Source: Berberis thunbergii (taxonomy: Eukaryota > Streptophyta > Magnoliopsida > Ranunculales > Berberidaceae). Taken from it: a DNA stretch of 64,000 bases. The translations under genes were made by a program, and so were the position numbers. The DNA is taken from the NCBI GenBank assembly GCA_003290165.1, contig QNQO01002099.1, forward strand, positions 82,239-146,238, given 5' to 3'. Within the stretch, counting starts at the first letter, position 1; every line of letters begins with the position of its first letter. Below, in pieces: positions 11,439 through 22,986 of the stretch. Below the pieces are notes generated by a model that was not told where the DNA came from, made no database searches, and saw only the letters and a list, made by a program, of their open reading frames with translations.

Positions 11439-11566
11439 GCCTAAAACAATGTGATGTTTTTGCAAAAACTCGCAAAGTTCCAAGCAAACAGGAAATTTCA
11501 GCAAAAAAATTTATTGTTCGCCCAGATCAATACGAGGTTTTGCAAAAACCTCACATTGGCTTAGGC
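11439..11566. repeat. Imperfect inverted repeat with 32-nt arms
   Basis: Arms at 11439-11470 and 11535-11566 pair at 28 of 32 positions; both read GCCTAA..CAATGTGA.GTTTTTGC from outside in. The loop is 64 nt. A transcript would fold into a hairpin of plant pri-miRNA-like size, but nothing shows that it is transcribed. Confidence 0.8.
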
Positions 11567-12111
11567 AAACAAATATTTTTTTTGTGATTTCTAAAGTTTA
11601 CTTTGTTTTTGTGATTGAAAAATTTCTAAAGTTTTCTTGAGATTATTTTGTTTTTTCTGAAAATTTTTTGGGAGGTTGCGATTTGGGGTTCGATTTTTAA
11701 GGGTTTTGATTTTGATGGAGGGGAAAGAGATTGGTTTTGATTTTGCAAGAGATTTGAATGTGAAAAAAGATTTGCAAGAAATTTGACTCTGAGAGAGAAG
11801 AGATTTGAATGGGAGAGGGAGGAATGGAGTTTTGATTTGAATGGAGAAGGGGAAAATGTTGATTTTTTGTTTATATAGGTGGTGTGAAAAAGTGTGGTGG
11901 TATGAGAAAAAAAGTAAATGGTGTAGGAGAGTAGAATAGTGCGAGAAAGAGAAAATGGTAGTGTGGAGTTAATTAGCTCTATTCAAGTCATAATGGTGCC
12001 CTGTCCTTCATTTATTCTAAAGGAAAAAAAAAGAAATCAATGTACAGTTACTAGCTCTTCCATCTTTTTATTTGATTTTATCACTTTTGATTGTGAAGAC
12101 AATGCGAGAAC

Positions 12112-12196
12112 TTCTAGGGAGCGAGGGACGCCCCCACCGCCTACTCTCCTTGAGATGAGCAAGGGTGGCGGTGGGGGCGTCCCTCGCTCCCTAGAA
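12112..12196. repeat. Perfect GC-rich inverted repeat, 30-nt arms
   Basis: The arm at 12112-12141 (TTCTAGGGAGCGAGGGACG, then CCCCCACCGCC) is the exact reverse complement of 12167-12196. The 25-nt loop contains further CTTG/CAAG pairing. The stem is very GC-rich inside AT-rich DNA. A related GGGAGCGAGGG motif begins the foldback at 17096. Confidence 0.9.
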
Positions 12197-12502
12197 TTTC
12201 CCAAACAATATATATAACATCAAAAGGGAAGACGAACATACAAGGGAAACGAGGAGCTCACAAACAAAAGACCAATGAGGAAAACACTAAATAACTAAAA
12301 TAGACTACAAGAACAAACAATGGATTCCCTAGAAACTCCAAACCATGATCTTAATGTTTTCCCATATACTCTCCACCTTCGACTCTTCCCTTCAAATAAA
12401 TGATGATTCCTTCCTTTCCAAATAGACCAATGAACTGTGAACTGCAAACCAGTTCCATATCCAATTGCCTTTTCAAGTGAAAAAAAATAAAAAATAAAAA
12501 TA

Positions 12503-12505
<3 letters not shown>

Positions 12506-12562
<57 letters not shown>
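12506..12562. repeat. (TA)n microsatellite
   Basis: Uninterrupted alternating A and T for about 55 bases, preceded by an A/T-rich run. Confidence 0.95.
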
Positions 12563-12564
<2 letters not shown>

Positions 12565-13072
12565 TAAACCTTGCCATTAGACAATATGATCAGCCCACTG
12601 CCTATCTTATCGACTAAAGGAGTCAGCCGTTGGAGGTACACCTCCACATTCCATCACCAATACAGTCGAGACTTGCTTAGTAAAAACACACTGGAGGAAC
12701 AGATGGACAATAGATTTTGAGTGTGTTCAACAAATTAAGGGCGAGATAGTATATGAGTTTCCTCACTGAGCATGGTAATAAAAAGCGTGGTACTATACAC
12801 CAGTATTCATAAAGCTTCCGTCATATTCATCATCATCATATTACAATCATCATATTACAAAGACTAGATCATAAGCATATATTACATTCAACTCCAGTTT
12901 ATAGGTGATTATAACAAGACCACAACTTTGACGATCTAAATCTAAACTATATACTACAAATGTCTCAGGAAATGGCTCAAAAGATAAACTAGTAATGCAC
13001 ATTGAGTAACACTATATATCTACCAAAACATTCATCCCTTACTTATATTGCAAGACTAGAGTGTTGGTAACA

Positions 13073-14796
13073 CTAACGAGGCTCTTTTGTAGAAGCTGAT
13101 GTAGGCTTCCCACTTTCACTTTCTTGAGATTCCTTCTTTGAGCCAAAGATGAAACTTTTCAACGAATTTTCTGCTGATTGAATACTCTGCTTGATCTGCC
13201 ATTGCAACTGAACTTATGAGAACTTCAAACAACATAGACAGGTAGCAAAAGTACAGTCCAACACAGTAACTTAGACGATTGACTATGTTCACTAGTTCAA
13301 TCAAGACCCTCACATTCACCGTTTTCAATCATTTAGTAACCCACTACGCTACAGTTCTGAATTACGGAAGTCAATAAGTCTCATATAATTGTGAATTCTT
13401 GAGCAAGTTCTCTTGTATAACCAAGAGAAATGAGTGGCTACATCTTTAAAACATACCACATTATTGAGTTGAATGGCTACTTAGAATTGCAAAGTAAAGA
13501 GTTCAGTATTGAGTCTTGAAATTCTAAGAGACAATTCATCAAACAATTTCAATAATACAAGTCTTTGATGAAATAAGCATTCCCATATACACTAATTACC
13601 ACATTATTGAGTTGAAAGGCTACTTAGCACACTGCAATAGAATTGCAGGATGGATGCAAGTATTGAAAGTATATTCAGTCCAAATAATTAATTTGTACTG
13701 AATTTTACAATTAGTTTGATAGACACAAAAAAATAGATTCAGGTTTAGCAATAGGACCCTCTGCCAAGGTGCATCGCACAGTTTTCTATGATACTTGCAG
13801 CTAAAGATCTCTTCAACATACAAACTAGTAAGCAGGATTCCAAACTTTTTCCATTAACAAAACTTTCCATAGCAGCCAAGCAAAGAGTTCAGTATTGAGT
13901 CTTGAAATTCTAAGAGACATTTCATCAAACAATTTCAACAATACAAGTCTTTGATGAAATAAGCATTCCCATAGACACTAATTACCACATTATTGAGTTG
14001 AAAGGCTACTTAGCACACTGCAATAGAATTGCAGGATGGATGCAGGTATTGAAAGTATATTCAGTCCAAATAATTAATTTGTACTGAATACTGCAATTAG
14101 TTTGATAGACACAAAAAAATAGATTCAGGTTTAGCAATATGACCCTCTGCCAAGGTGCATCGCACAGTTTTCTATGATACTTGCAGCTAAAGATCTCTTC
14201 AACATACAAACTAGTAAGCAGGATTCCAAACTTTTTCCATTAACAAAACTTTCCATAGCAGCCAAGTAAAGAGTTCAGTATTGAGTCTTGAAATTCTAAG
14301 AGACATTTCATCAAACAATTTCAATAATACAAGTCTTTGATAAAATAAGCATTCCCATATACACTAATCTACAAGAAAAACATCTACCTATTCAATCCAT
14401 AATTTACTCTTTGCATATTATTACTAACCCAATCAAACTTTCGGCCAAAAAGGCTTCAAATGAAACATACCCACCAAAGATTTAGTGATCCTAAGCCAAT
14501 AAATTGAAACCAAAGAGACCCAAAACAAGATTTCAATCAGAAGGAGAAATACCCATTTGACATAATCAACAAAAAAAACCAACTAAGCCATTTAGAATTC
14601 AGAAAAATTGGAAAAACAAGTAGAACCCAATTACATAAATTCTATGATGAAATCGAGAATGGGAAGTAGAAATACTGCATACAGGGTTGAGGATGTTGGG
14701 TTCGGGACCGTAATCGGCGGTGAGGAGGAAGTAGGAAGCAGTGATAGTGGCCACCATGGTTGTTCTTCTCACTAACTTCTCTGTCTTTGGATCCAT
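13073..14796 (-). CDS. Small conserved-looking plant protein, 78 residues, two exons
   Basis: Exon 1 is 14796-14683 (38 codons from ATG) and ends at a GT donor (GTATGC). Exon 2 is 13195-13073, begins after a CAG acceptor and ends in TAG. The phase is 0, with one 1487-bp intron. The protein starts MDPKTEKLVRRTTMVATITA and has one hydrophobic stretch at about residues 12-27 that could be a membrane anchor. It continues through YGPEPNILNP to a Ser/Lys-rich C-terminus containing SAENSLKSFIFGSKKE. I recall similar very short uncharacterised plant proteins but cannot name one. Function unknown; a small organelle or membrane protein is possible. Clean splicing and an uninterrupted frame suggest a real gene. 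Confidence 0.75.
13498..14366. repeat. 386-bp tandem duplication, 2.25 copies, inside the intron of the 78-residue gene
   Basis: Copies start at about 13501, 13887 and 14273 (GTTCAGTATTGAGTCTTGAA). The first two are nearly identical over their length, so the duplication is recent. The third is cut after about 95 bases. Short ORFs in each copy translate to the same peptide only because the DNA is duplicated. Confidence 0.95.
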
Positions 14797-17090
14797 TTCT
14801 TCGAAAAAATTGCAAGACAGAGACAGGGAGCGTCTTTACTTAATTTCCATTAATATCTATCTGGTCCAAAGGGGAAAACGTTGTATTATATACACCAAAC
14901 CTTTTTATGTATAACACCGCAAAATAAGGCATAAGCTCCTAGACTTGGTTTAATGGAAAAAGTGAATAACTTTTTTCGCTCCTCAAAGATAAATTAAAGT
15001 AAATAGTTGTACGAAATTCTTGACATAAAATCAAGGATTCTGATTTCGTGAAAAATGTTGAAATTTTATGAAATATTTTGTTTTTGAGGTATCAAATTTT
15101 TTTTTGAAATTCGAAATATTTATTTATTTCATCATGCCAATCTCAATTTTCGTACATTTTAACATGTTATAACCTTAGTTTAGTATTAAAATTTTGTTAT
15201 ATAAGTTATTCTTATGCAATATGAAGTTTATATGACATTATGAGTTTTGTGAACTATTTATGTAGCATGCAAAAATTCAATTGCTTAAATTATGTTAATA
15301 ACTTCAAAATGACAATCGAAAATTTAACTTGTTTTCTAAACACAAAGAAACATTTTTGAAAATCAATGTATTGAAATTACCTCAAAAAATGAAATCACAA
15401 TCCTAGGATAAAATGGTGTCATGCACGAATCATTTACACAAATAATTGAGAGGGGATGACGCAAAAGAGGTCTGGAGCATGCATACTAGAGGAGAACCCT
15501 TTTTTTGCAAACTTTTTTATATGTAAGCTTTTTAACACAAGGATGAGAATTTGAGATGATGATTCAGCTCCATCGCACAAAAGCAAAAATGTTAATAAGT
15601 TTGGTGATGTTGAAATTGAATTGAAAATGGAGTTTGGTTATTTCGTAATCGCTAGTGGTTTGCAAAGGAAAAAATTTCAAGTGGCGGAATGATTTTGAGT
15701 ATGAATATATTCTCTAGACATCACATTAGTATGAAACACTTACAATTACAAGTAAGAAATGTCTATTAAGCACTAGACTTTGTTACTATGTTGAATGCAT
15801 CTGATTATATAAAATCTCTTATCATTCTACCACCCAAAAAAAAAAAAAAAAAAAACACAAGCGTATCAACATATATAACTCTTATTTGTTAGGTAATTTG
15901 GATAGCTCCTCGAAATACACACTACGTCCTTGAGATCTCTGAAGTGGCTATGAGTTCCTCCTTCTACTCGTCGCATCTGTAAAACTCACAACACACAAAA
16001 GGATTTTGTTTATGAGCCTACAATGCTCAAGTCAGAGACCTTTCGAGAAATAAAACAAAAGGGAAGACAAATGACATATGAGATGCAAGTGAGTTGCAGA
16101 GACTGTGAGTGTTCTCGTGAATTCCCTTATAATCCAACATCTTCCTTGTTTGCTAAGGTGCTCTATATACACTAGTTTCCTTACCTAATTGTTCATATCT
16201 TTGCATTTAATGATCTGATAGAGAATCATGTAAAATATGATCATTTGTCAAGAACTGTAATTGTCGAGATGTTTTCTTTCGGCATCAGTATCTTTTGCTC
16301 GACATGGTTGAACTTTGTCATCTCGGTCTTGTCACTCTCCTGCCTGGTTGACTAAACTTGTTTCAAATCCACGTGTCATGATCAGATTGGTTGTTTTACA
16401 TTGGATCCTCCATATAGATGGTTTTCAATCACTATCCACTGTAGTTGACCTTAAAGTTCCCATTGTCGGAAGCACCTACGTCTTCATGTCTGATTGGCTG
16501 AACCTTCTCCCAAGTTTTCCACTTTGCTCATTTTGTAGAAAGTAACATAATAGTAGGATCTAAGCATATGAATCAATGAATCATAAACTCTTGTTTAGAG
16601 CGCTTACCTGATTAATGCAATCTAAGAAATATTGAAGAAGGTTTGGAGAAATTCTTCCCTCTGCTAAGTTTGGCCTACAATGGTGTTAATATGGTGTTAA
16701 AATATATATGACATAGTTGTAGAAATTGGAGGCCTTAACATCATGCCCCCAAGCTATAATAGAGAGTAGTACTAAGTCCCACTGATCTTATTACTCGGTG
16801 CGCCCATTGGACAAACTTAATTAATAAACAGCATAAAATACCACGTGTATGTGAACGTGAGATCGAAAATAGAGTATGTATTGAAATATGTAAATATCTT
16901 ACACATTTCTCATTAGTTTCGTCTCTGTCGAGGTTGTTCACCTCACTCTATTAGAGAGATCATGCCAAACACCACTTAGCTATTTTCCTCTCAATTCCTC
17001 CATGCTTGGAGATCACGTGTTGTATCCTTTACCCAGTGGGACAACTGACACATGTTGTATCCTCCATGTGCAAAGCATGAAGCTCCTCTT
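14797..17090. other. AT-rich spacer upstream of the 78-residue gene
   Basis: No exon, RNA gene or bounded mobile element was recognised. There is an A run at 15836-15854. Short ORFs lack codon or motif support. Confidence 0.5.
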
Positions 17091-17095
17091 CAGGG

Positions 17096-17219
17096 AAAGG
17101 GAGCGAGGGATGGGTGTAAGCCACCCATTTGCCTCGAGATAAGCGCTATCGTGAATCTTGAATCCGATGCATTTATCTCGAGACGGCTCGCCCCTTTACC
17201 TCGCTCCCTCCCTCGCTCT
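17096..17219. repeat. Foldback sequence related to the 12112 hairpin
   Basis: The left arm starts AAAGGGAGCGAGGGATGGG and later contains CTCGAGATAA. The right arm contains TTATCTCGAG and ends in CCTCGCTCCCTCCCTCGCTC. Pairing is imperfect except for the inner CTCGAGATAA/TTATCTCGAG stem. The outer GGGAGCGAGGG motif is shared with 12112-12196, which hints at one repeat family. Confidence 0.6.
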
Positions 17220-17967
17220 GTAGCAAAGCTCCTTCACGCATCTGTCACATGTTATTGCAGACACGTGCGAAATATGTGTTGTTATTGACACGTGTGAGAT
17301 ACGTGCTTTGGAATTTATGGTACAAACAATTTTCACACAACTTAGTCACTTGTAGGTTTTGTAAACATGCACAATTTAAAGTAACCATCAGTATTACTTG
17401 AACGTAAAAGTCACTTGCAAGTACATGCCACATATAAGTCATGTAAACAATACTCCATTGTTTTAAAAAATCCAGGTCATTTGCGATTGTTAATTTTCTA
17501 TGGGTTTTTTTCTTCCACTTCATATTCTCCTCATTCATTTGTAAATCATCAATCTCTTTCAAATAAATACAAAATTCCAATCCAAAATAGTTGAAAGACG
17601 ATGTTTGGAGAAGAAGATAGAAGAGAGAAATAGGTAGGGTGGGGTCAAACAAATCGAGAAACAAGTCTAAAGAGACTGGAAGAGCTGCTGCCAGTGACAA
17701 ACTCCCTCAAAATTCAAGAAAAATGGTGGTTTGTAGGTATCTAATGGTTGTGTTAATTAGAACTAGGGTGTTGACGCGCTCTTCATGTGCGATATTCAAT
17801 ATTTTTATTTTATTTTGTCACAACCTTTCAATTATAAGTAAAAAAAAATTAAGGGCATATGTATAATTTATAAATAATTAATGACTTCAAATAAATGATG
17901 TTAGGGGCTTAGATATAATTAACAATATTTGAGAGCGCGGGGTTTTTTCGTAAATAATATGAATTTG

Positions 17968-18297
17968 AAAGGGTAATATGTACCATTTAAAATTATAAAA
18001 ATATCACTAACCACTAGTCACCTAACAATTGTTTTTTCTTGTAAATATGATAGAGTTGGGAGGACATTTTGGGCATTCAAAAAATTATTATCAAAACACA
18101 CATTGTTACTGCTCATAAGGGAACCATCGTTATATAGTACAGAAAATGGTACATATGTATAATTTAAAATGACAAAAATATCTCTGACCACTATTCACCT
18201 AACAATTGGTTTTTCTTGTAAATATGATAGAGTTTGGAAGTTATTTTGGACATTCTAAAAATCATGACGAGGAAACACATTGTTGCTCTTCATTAGT
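17968..18297. repeat. 177-bp diverged tandem duplication
   Basis: Two copies offset by 177 bp share CACCTAACAATTG, TTTTTCTTGTAAATATGATA and ACACATTGTT. No coding content. Confidence 0.8.
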
Positions 18298-18589
18298 GCA
18301 TGCACATAACGACAACCTATTTTTATTTGACCCGCAATTGGATAATAAAGGCACCCCAAAGCCCAACCTTAGTTCCAAAATTTGAAAGACCCTGCTTAAT
18401 AGCACCACCGCTTCTCTTGATGGATACCACCAACACTCTACTTTCTGAAAAAGACCACCACATTTGTGAAGGACACACCATCTGATAAAAAGACACCACC
18501 AATAAAAGGTAAGAAAAATCATAACCCCACTTATCCTCTCTCCCTTTATTCTCCATCAACCACCGCCGCCACTTCCTTATCCTTTTCCA

Positions 18590-19365
18590 TTGACCACCAC
18601 TTCCTTGCCACCGCCACCTCTCTTCTTCCTCATATTCTTCTTCTTATTTACCACCTCTCATCTTTTTTTTCTCCTCTTTTTTCCCTGGCGGTGGCGAGGT
18701 GATTGTGGTGTTGATGGGGAGGTGGTGAAGGTAAGGAGGAAGAGAGCGGGAGGTGTCCCACCTCCTCCCATATTTTTTTCTCCTCCTATTTTTTTTCTCC
18801 CTGGCAGTGGCGAGATGGTGACGGTGAAGTGGCGGTGGTGAAGGGGAGGAGAGGTGGCGGTGGCGAGGTGGTGAACTTCTTCCATCTTTTTTTCTCTTAT
18901 TCTCATCCTCCTTTTTTTCTCCTTAGCAGTGGCGAGGTGGTGGTGGTGGTGGTGGCGAAGGGGAGGATAAGAAGAATGAAAGGTGGCAGTGTCCCACCTC
19001 CTTTTTTATTTTTTTCTTCTCTTCTTTTTTTCCTCCCTGGCGGTGGCGAGTGGGTAGTGGTGAAGAGGAGGAGAGGTGGCGGTGTCCCACCTCCTTTTTT
19101 TTTAATCTTGCCCTCGCGACAGTTCCTGCAAGTGTGGTGAATTGTCGCAAGGGCAAAATTTTTGTCCTGTGCTCTTTTTTTTCGTGGCAGTTACCGGGAA
19201 CCGCCGTGAGGGCAAAATTTTTTGTCTCGTATGGCAATTCCTGCAAGTGGGAAACACACACCCGCAGAGATTTGGGCGAGTATGGATTCCCCATTTGCAA
19301 GAATCGCCACGAGGGACATTTTTTTGCCCTTGCGACGGTTCCTGTGAGTGTGGGTTCCATACTCG
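18590..19365. repeat. Low-complexity minisatellite region
   Basis: Imperfect units of about 100-120 bp alternate a pyrimidine run (CTCCTTTTTTTCTCC) with a GGTGGCGGTGGCGAGGTGG block. From 19105 a second set repeats GCCCTCGCGACAGTTCCTG-like blocks in direct and inverted order. Related low-complexity sequence continues at 22470-22760 beyond the inserted LTR element. ORFs here on either strand are composition artefacts. Confidence 0.75.
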
Positions 19366-19366
19366 C

Positions 19367-19845
19367 TGTCACGGACTAGCAATCCGTGCGACATTATCTA
19401 TTCAATTCACTAGTAAGTCTATGAGTAATTACTTTGACGGGCACAAATATTAACTTGAGAATGCACAATATCAATCTGTAGACAATATAACAATGCACAA
19501 TAGTCAGCAAAAGCTTTCATTAACATTCAATAGATTACAATGGGGAGGAACGTTCGAAAGGACATTGCTCAAGACTAGTTCGATGCTATTGATCGATGGA
19601 AATACAAGTTTAAAGTTGAAAAACAATGCAAAGAAAACAATAAAAATGCTAGCGGTAAAGTCTGGCTCGACTATGCAATGAAAGCAACACGTCCTCACAG
19701 TCAAGAGCTCAAACATTCTCCCTATAATATAGATGCTAAGCATTTGGGCACTTTTCAGAAAGGAACATTGAGTTTTGAGACCATTAGGAAAGTTTTAAAA
19801 GGCCTCTGACCTTGATTTCCCTGACCAACAGTACTAGTCCTGACA
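19367..19845 (-). repeat. 3' LTR of a chromovirus deletion derivative (479 bp)
   Basis: It begins TGTCACGGAC and ends TCCTGACA. By eye it has about 28 substitutions against the partner LTR at 21991-22469, roughly 94% identity. The flanking CTCGC (19362-19366) is duplicated at 22470-22474. On the minus strand a purine tract next to 19846 serves as polypurine tract. Confidence 0.95.
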
Positions 19846-19847
19846 CT

Positions 19848-21384
19848 CTCCCACACTCAATTCGCTGACGCCCTCGCAGCGAACTTTTTCAAGTACTCTT
19901 CCAGCTTTGAGAGGTACGGCAACAGATGCTCGACTGGCTCCCAGCTGATCTTTGAAGGAGGTTCATCTTACCACTTGACCAAATACTCTCTATCCGGGCC
20001 TGTGTTGTTGATGAGGCGGTTAGCTAAGATTTCTTTCACTTCTTGATCTGGCTTAGTATGATGCTTAGGCAATGCTTGGGTAGATACATTTCTTGTGGGA
20101 TCAGTGGCATCTGCATGGTAGGACTTCAAGTTACTTGCATGGAAGACAGGATGGGTGAAACGGAGCCAATGTGGTAACTTGACGCGATAGGAGACTTTGC
20201 CGACTTTCTCAATAATCAGTATCGGTCCCTCATACTTGCGAAACAGATTGTTGTGTGCTCTAGCTGTCTGTTTATACTTGTTGAACAAATTTAGCTTCAC
20301 CAATACCAAGTCTCCGACTTCAAAAGGATCAATCCGTCGTTTCTTGTCGGCCCATTTCTCCATATGACGGGAGACTTTCTCAAGATAGGCTCAAGCAACT
20401 TCAATGTTTTTCTGCCAGGCTTTGACAAATTCAAGAGCTCTTAGGCTGGGTCCTTGGTATCCGGTAAGTATTGTATGTGGTGTCAATGGTTGTTGTTCAG
20501 TAACCAGCTGAAAGGGCTAGAATGAGTAGCTGAGCTCTTTTGTAAGTTGAAACAGAATTGTGCAACATCAAGTAGTCCCACCCAATTTTTCTGATTTGCA
20601 CTTACAAAATGACGAAGATATTCTTCGAGCATAGAGTTAAAGCGCTCAGTCTGTCCGTCAGATTGGGGATGTTGGCATGTCGACATATTAAGTTTGGATC
20701 CCAAGAGCTTGAACAACTCCTTCCAGAACTTTCCTATGAAGCGAGCATCACGGTCGCTAACAATGTTTTCGGGCAGTCCCCAATACTTCACTACATGCTT
20801 GAGGAACAACTGCGCTGTATCTTCGGCTGTGCAAGTCAGTCCGGTCGGCACAAAGGTCACATACTTTGAGAATCGGTCAACAACTAGAAGGATACACCTG
20901 AAATCCTCCACTTTCGGTAACCCAGTAATGAAGTCCATGGAAACACTTTCCCAAGGACGAGTCGGAACATGTAAGGGCTCTAGTAAGCATACTGGTCGAT
21001 CTCTTTCAATCTTATCTTGCTGGCAAATAAGACATGTTCGAACATAGACCATTACATCCTCATGTATCTACGGTCAATAGTACCCCCTCTCTAGCAATGC
21101 AAGTGTTCGTCTCCAACCTGGATGTCCCGCCCAATGGGTGTCATGGCATTCGCTCAAAAGTCTTTCCTCAAACCAGAGGTTCTTGGAACATAGAGGCGAT
21201 TACCAGTTGTGAGTATTGCTCCATATTTTATCCAGAACAGTCGAGTTTTGCCCTGCTTGATCAACTCAGTAATCGCCTTCGCTTGTGGGTCTATCTGTAG
21301 GCCTGCTTTAATCTTCTCCAAGATGGTGTGACTCGGACCAGTATGGGTTAGCACTGCAAGGTCTATTGAGTTCCTTTCAGGCAA
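19848..21384 (-). pseudogene. Chromovirus integrase with chromodomain, broken
   Basis: Read from 21384 down, the pre-integrase stretch (residues such as KAGLQIDPQAKAITELIKQG) is followed after a break by the zinc-finger end CLICQQDK and the core at 21052-20483. The D-D-E residues lie in SVSMDFITG, IVSDRDARFIG and SDGQTERFN. After another break, 20363-19968 encodes the C-terminal part (RRIDPFEVGDLVLVKLNLF, then HPVFHASNLK) and then EVKEILANRLINNTGPDREY, which leads to LVKW of a chromodomain. A stop follows that W, and the remaining chromodomain (SWEPVEHLLPYL) reads on to about 19870. Chromodomain integrases direct insertion to chromatin. Lineage within chromoviruses unresolved. At least three stops or frameshifts: not functional. 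Confidence 0.85.
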
Positions 21385-21975
21385 GAATTGATTTCTGAGT
21401 TCATTTTTGAGGTCTGCCCAAGTTCTAATAAGGATGCGACATTATTCCATATCTGCATATTTGGTTCTCTACCATAGTTTCGCATCACCTACTAAGTACA
21501 TGGTCGCCATGGTGACCTTGGCTTCTTCTGATTCGGGGTTCATCGCGCGAAAATACTGTTCCAGATCAAACAAGAAGTTCTCTAGCTCCTTCCCATCTCG
21601 TACCCCAGCGTATGACTTTGGCTCAAGCATTTTCATCCTAGGGTGATCAGTTGTCCCTGTGGCCTTGGTCAGCAAGCCAACCCTTGCATATAAGTCCTCC
21701 AATTGTAATTGGAAGTCACTCATCACCTGAGTTGTGGGGTGAGGCGACTCTTCCATAGCGACTGTTCTTCCCTCTAAATTGTCGACGTGCTCAGCCATCT
21801 AATCCACTCTGTCTGCCAAGTGAAAGAGTCCATCAAGGCGACTGATTTGTTCTCCCAAACAGCTCAATTGGTCCATTCTGGTTTCTAGTCTTTGCATTCG
21901 ACTAGCCTGTCGTTCCTCCATAGCGCCAAGGCACTCATTTAGTTCCTGCATCCTAGTTTGCATTCAACAAGCTCT
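21385..21975 (-). pseudogene. Chromovirus gag 5' part joined directly to the pre-integrase region
   Basis: The ATG at 21798 opens MAEHVDNLEGRTVAMEESPH, followed at about residues 55-105 by a gag-like stretch (LEPKSYAGVRDGKELENFLF, then LEQYFRAMNPESEEAKVT). A coiled-coil-like segment precedes it on 21960-21800 after a stop. At about 21400 the sequence passes to the pre-integrase region. The zinc knuckle, protease, RT and RNase H (several kb in full elements) are absent, so this is an internal deletion derivative, not a decayed full copy. Confidence 0.8.
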
Positions 21976-21988
21976 GGCTCTGATACCA
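21976..21988 (-). other. Primer-binding site, initiator tRNA-Met type
   Basis: The minus strand reads TGGTATCAGAGCC two bases inside the LTR at 21991. This is the common plant retrotransposon primer site complementary to the 3' end of initiator tRNA-Met. It fixes the minus orientation. Confidence 0.9.
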
Positions 21989-21990
21989 AC

Positions 21991-22469
21991 TGTCACGGAC
22001 TAGCAATCCGTGTGACACTAGCTATCCAATTCACTAGTAAGCCTATGAGTAGTTACTTTGACGGGCACAAATATTAACTTGAGAATGCACAATATCAATC
22101 TGTAGATAATATAACAATGCACAATAGTCAACAAAAGTTTTCATTAACATTCAATAGATTACAATGGGGAGGAACGTTCGGAAAGACGTTGCTCAAGACT
22201 AGTTCGATGCTATCGATCGATGGAAATATAAGTTTGAAGTTGAAAAACAATGCAAAGAAAACAATAAAAATGCTAGCGGTATAGTCTGGCCCGACTATGC
22301 AATGGAGGCAACACCTCCTCACAGTCAAGAGCTCAAACATTCTCCCTATAATATAGATACTAAGCATTTGGGCACTTTTCAAAAGGGAACATTGAGTTTT
22401 GAGACCATTAGGAAAGTCTTGAAAGACCTCTAACCTTGATTTCCCTGACCAACGGTACTAGTCCTGACA
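21991..22469 (-). repeat. 5' LTR of the chromovirus deletion derivative
   Basis: Partner of 19367-19845, same length and same TG...CA ends. It is followed by the CTCGC target duplication at 22470-22474. The insertion split a CTCGC in the low-complexity repeat region. Confidence 0.95.
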
Positions 22470-22474
22470 CTCGC

Positions 22475-22964
22475 AGTAACCGCCGCGAGGGCGAAGATAT
22501 AAAAAAAGGAGGAGAACATCGCCACCGTCCTCCCCATCTCCTTCACCACCATGCAATAGGGAGGAAAAAAATGATGAGGAGCCCACCACCTCCTCCCCTT
22601 CACCACCACGCAACAATGAACCACCCTTTTTTTTCATTATGTGTGGTGGTGGTATGGTGCTGGTTAGGTGGTGGTGAAGGGGAGGAAGAAGAGGGGGGAG
22701 GAGGAGTGGCGGTGGTGGGATTGATGGAGAAGAGAGGGAGAGAGGAGAAGAGGAGTTAGGATTACGAATTTTTTTAGTTTATATAGTGATGGTGTCCAAC
22801 AGAAAAAGTGATGATGTTATTTAGCAAGGGCTACACTGAGATACACGAAATCACGAAAATCTCTCGGCTTTTCCTTCTCTTCTTCTTCTTCACCACTTCG
22901 GTTTCCTTTAAAAAAAAAAAAAAAAAAAAAATTCTCTCTCGACTCACATAACACCGGTTCATTG
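22475..22964. other. Low-complexity sequence and leader region upstream of the nitrilase fusion
   Basis: CACCACC and GGTGGTGG blocks continue the repeat region of 18590-19365. From about 22850 there is a pyrimidine-rich CTTCTCTTCTTCTTCTTC stretch and an A run (22911-22930), a plausible promoter and leader for the gene starting at 22987. No TATA box could be assigned with confidence. Confidence 0.45.
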
Positions 22965-22976
22965 ATGACTCGCTAA
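22965..22976 (+). promoter_or_regulatory. Minimal upstream ORF (3 codons plus stop)
   Basis: ATG ACT CGC TAA lies 10 bases before the main ATG at 22987. If it is in the 5' leader it could lower initiation at the first main ATG. Transcript start unknown. Confidence 0.4.
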
Positions 22977-22986
22977 TTACAAACGA

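Noticed and set aside
13620..14209. Two near-identical 67-codon ORFs on the minus strand
   Set aside because: They are the same intronic sequence seen twice because of the 386-bp duplication. No motif.
18590..19380. Overlapping ORFs of up to 149 codons
   Set aside because: Translated minisatellite: Pro, His and Gly/Val runs differ by frame and strand. No coding signal.
20609..21300. Plus-strand ORFs of 79-117 codons
   Set aside because: They are shadows of the minus-strand chromovirus integrase.
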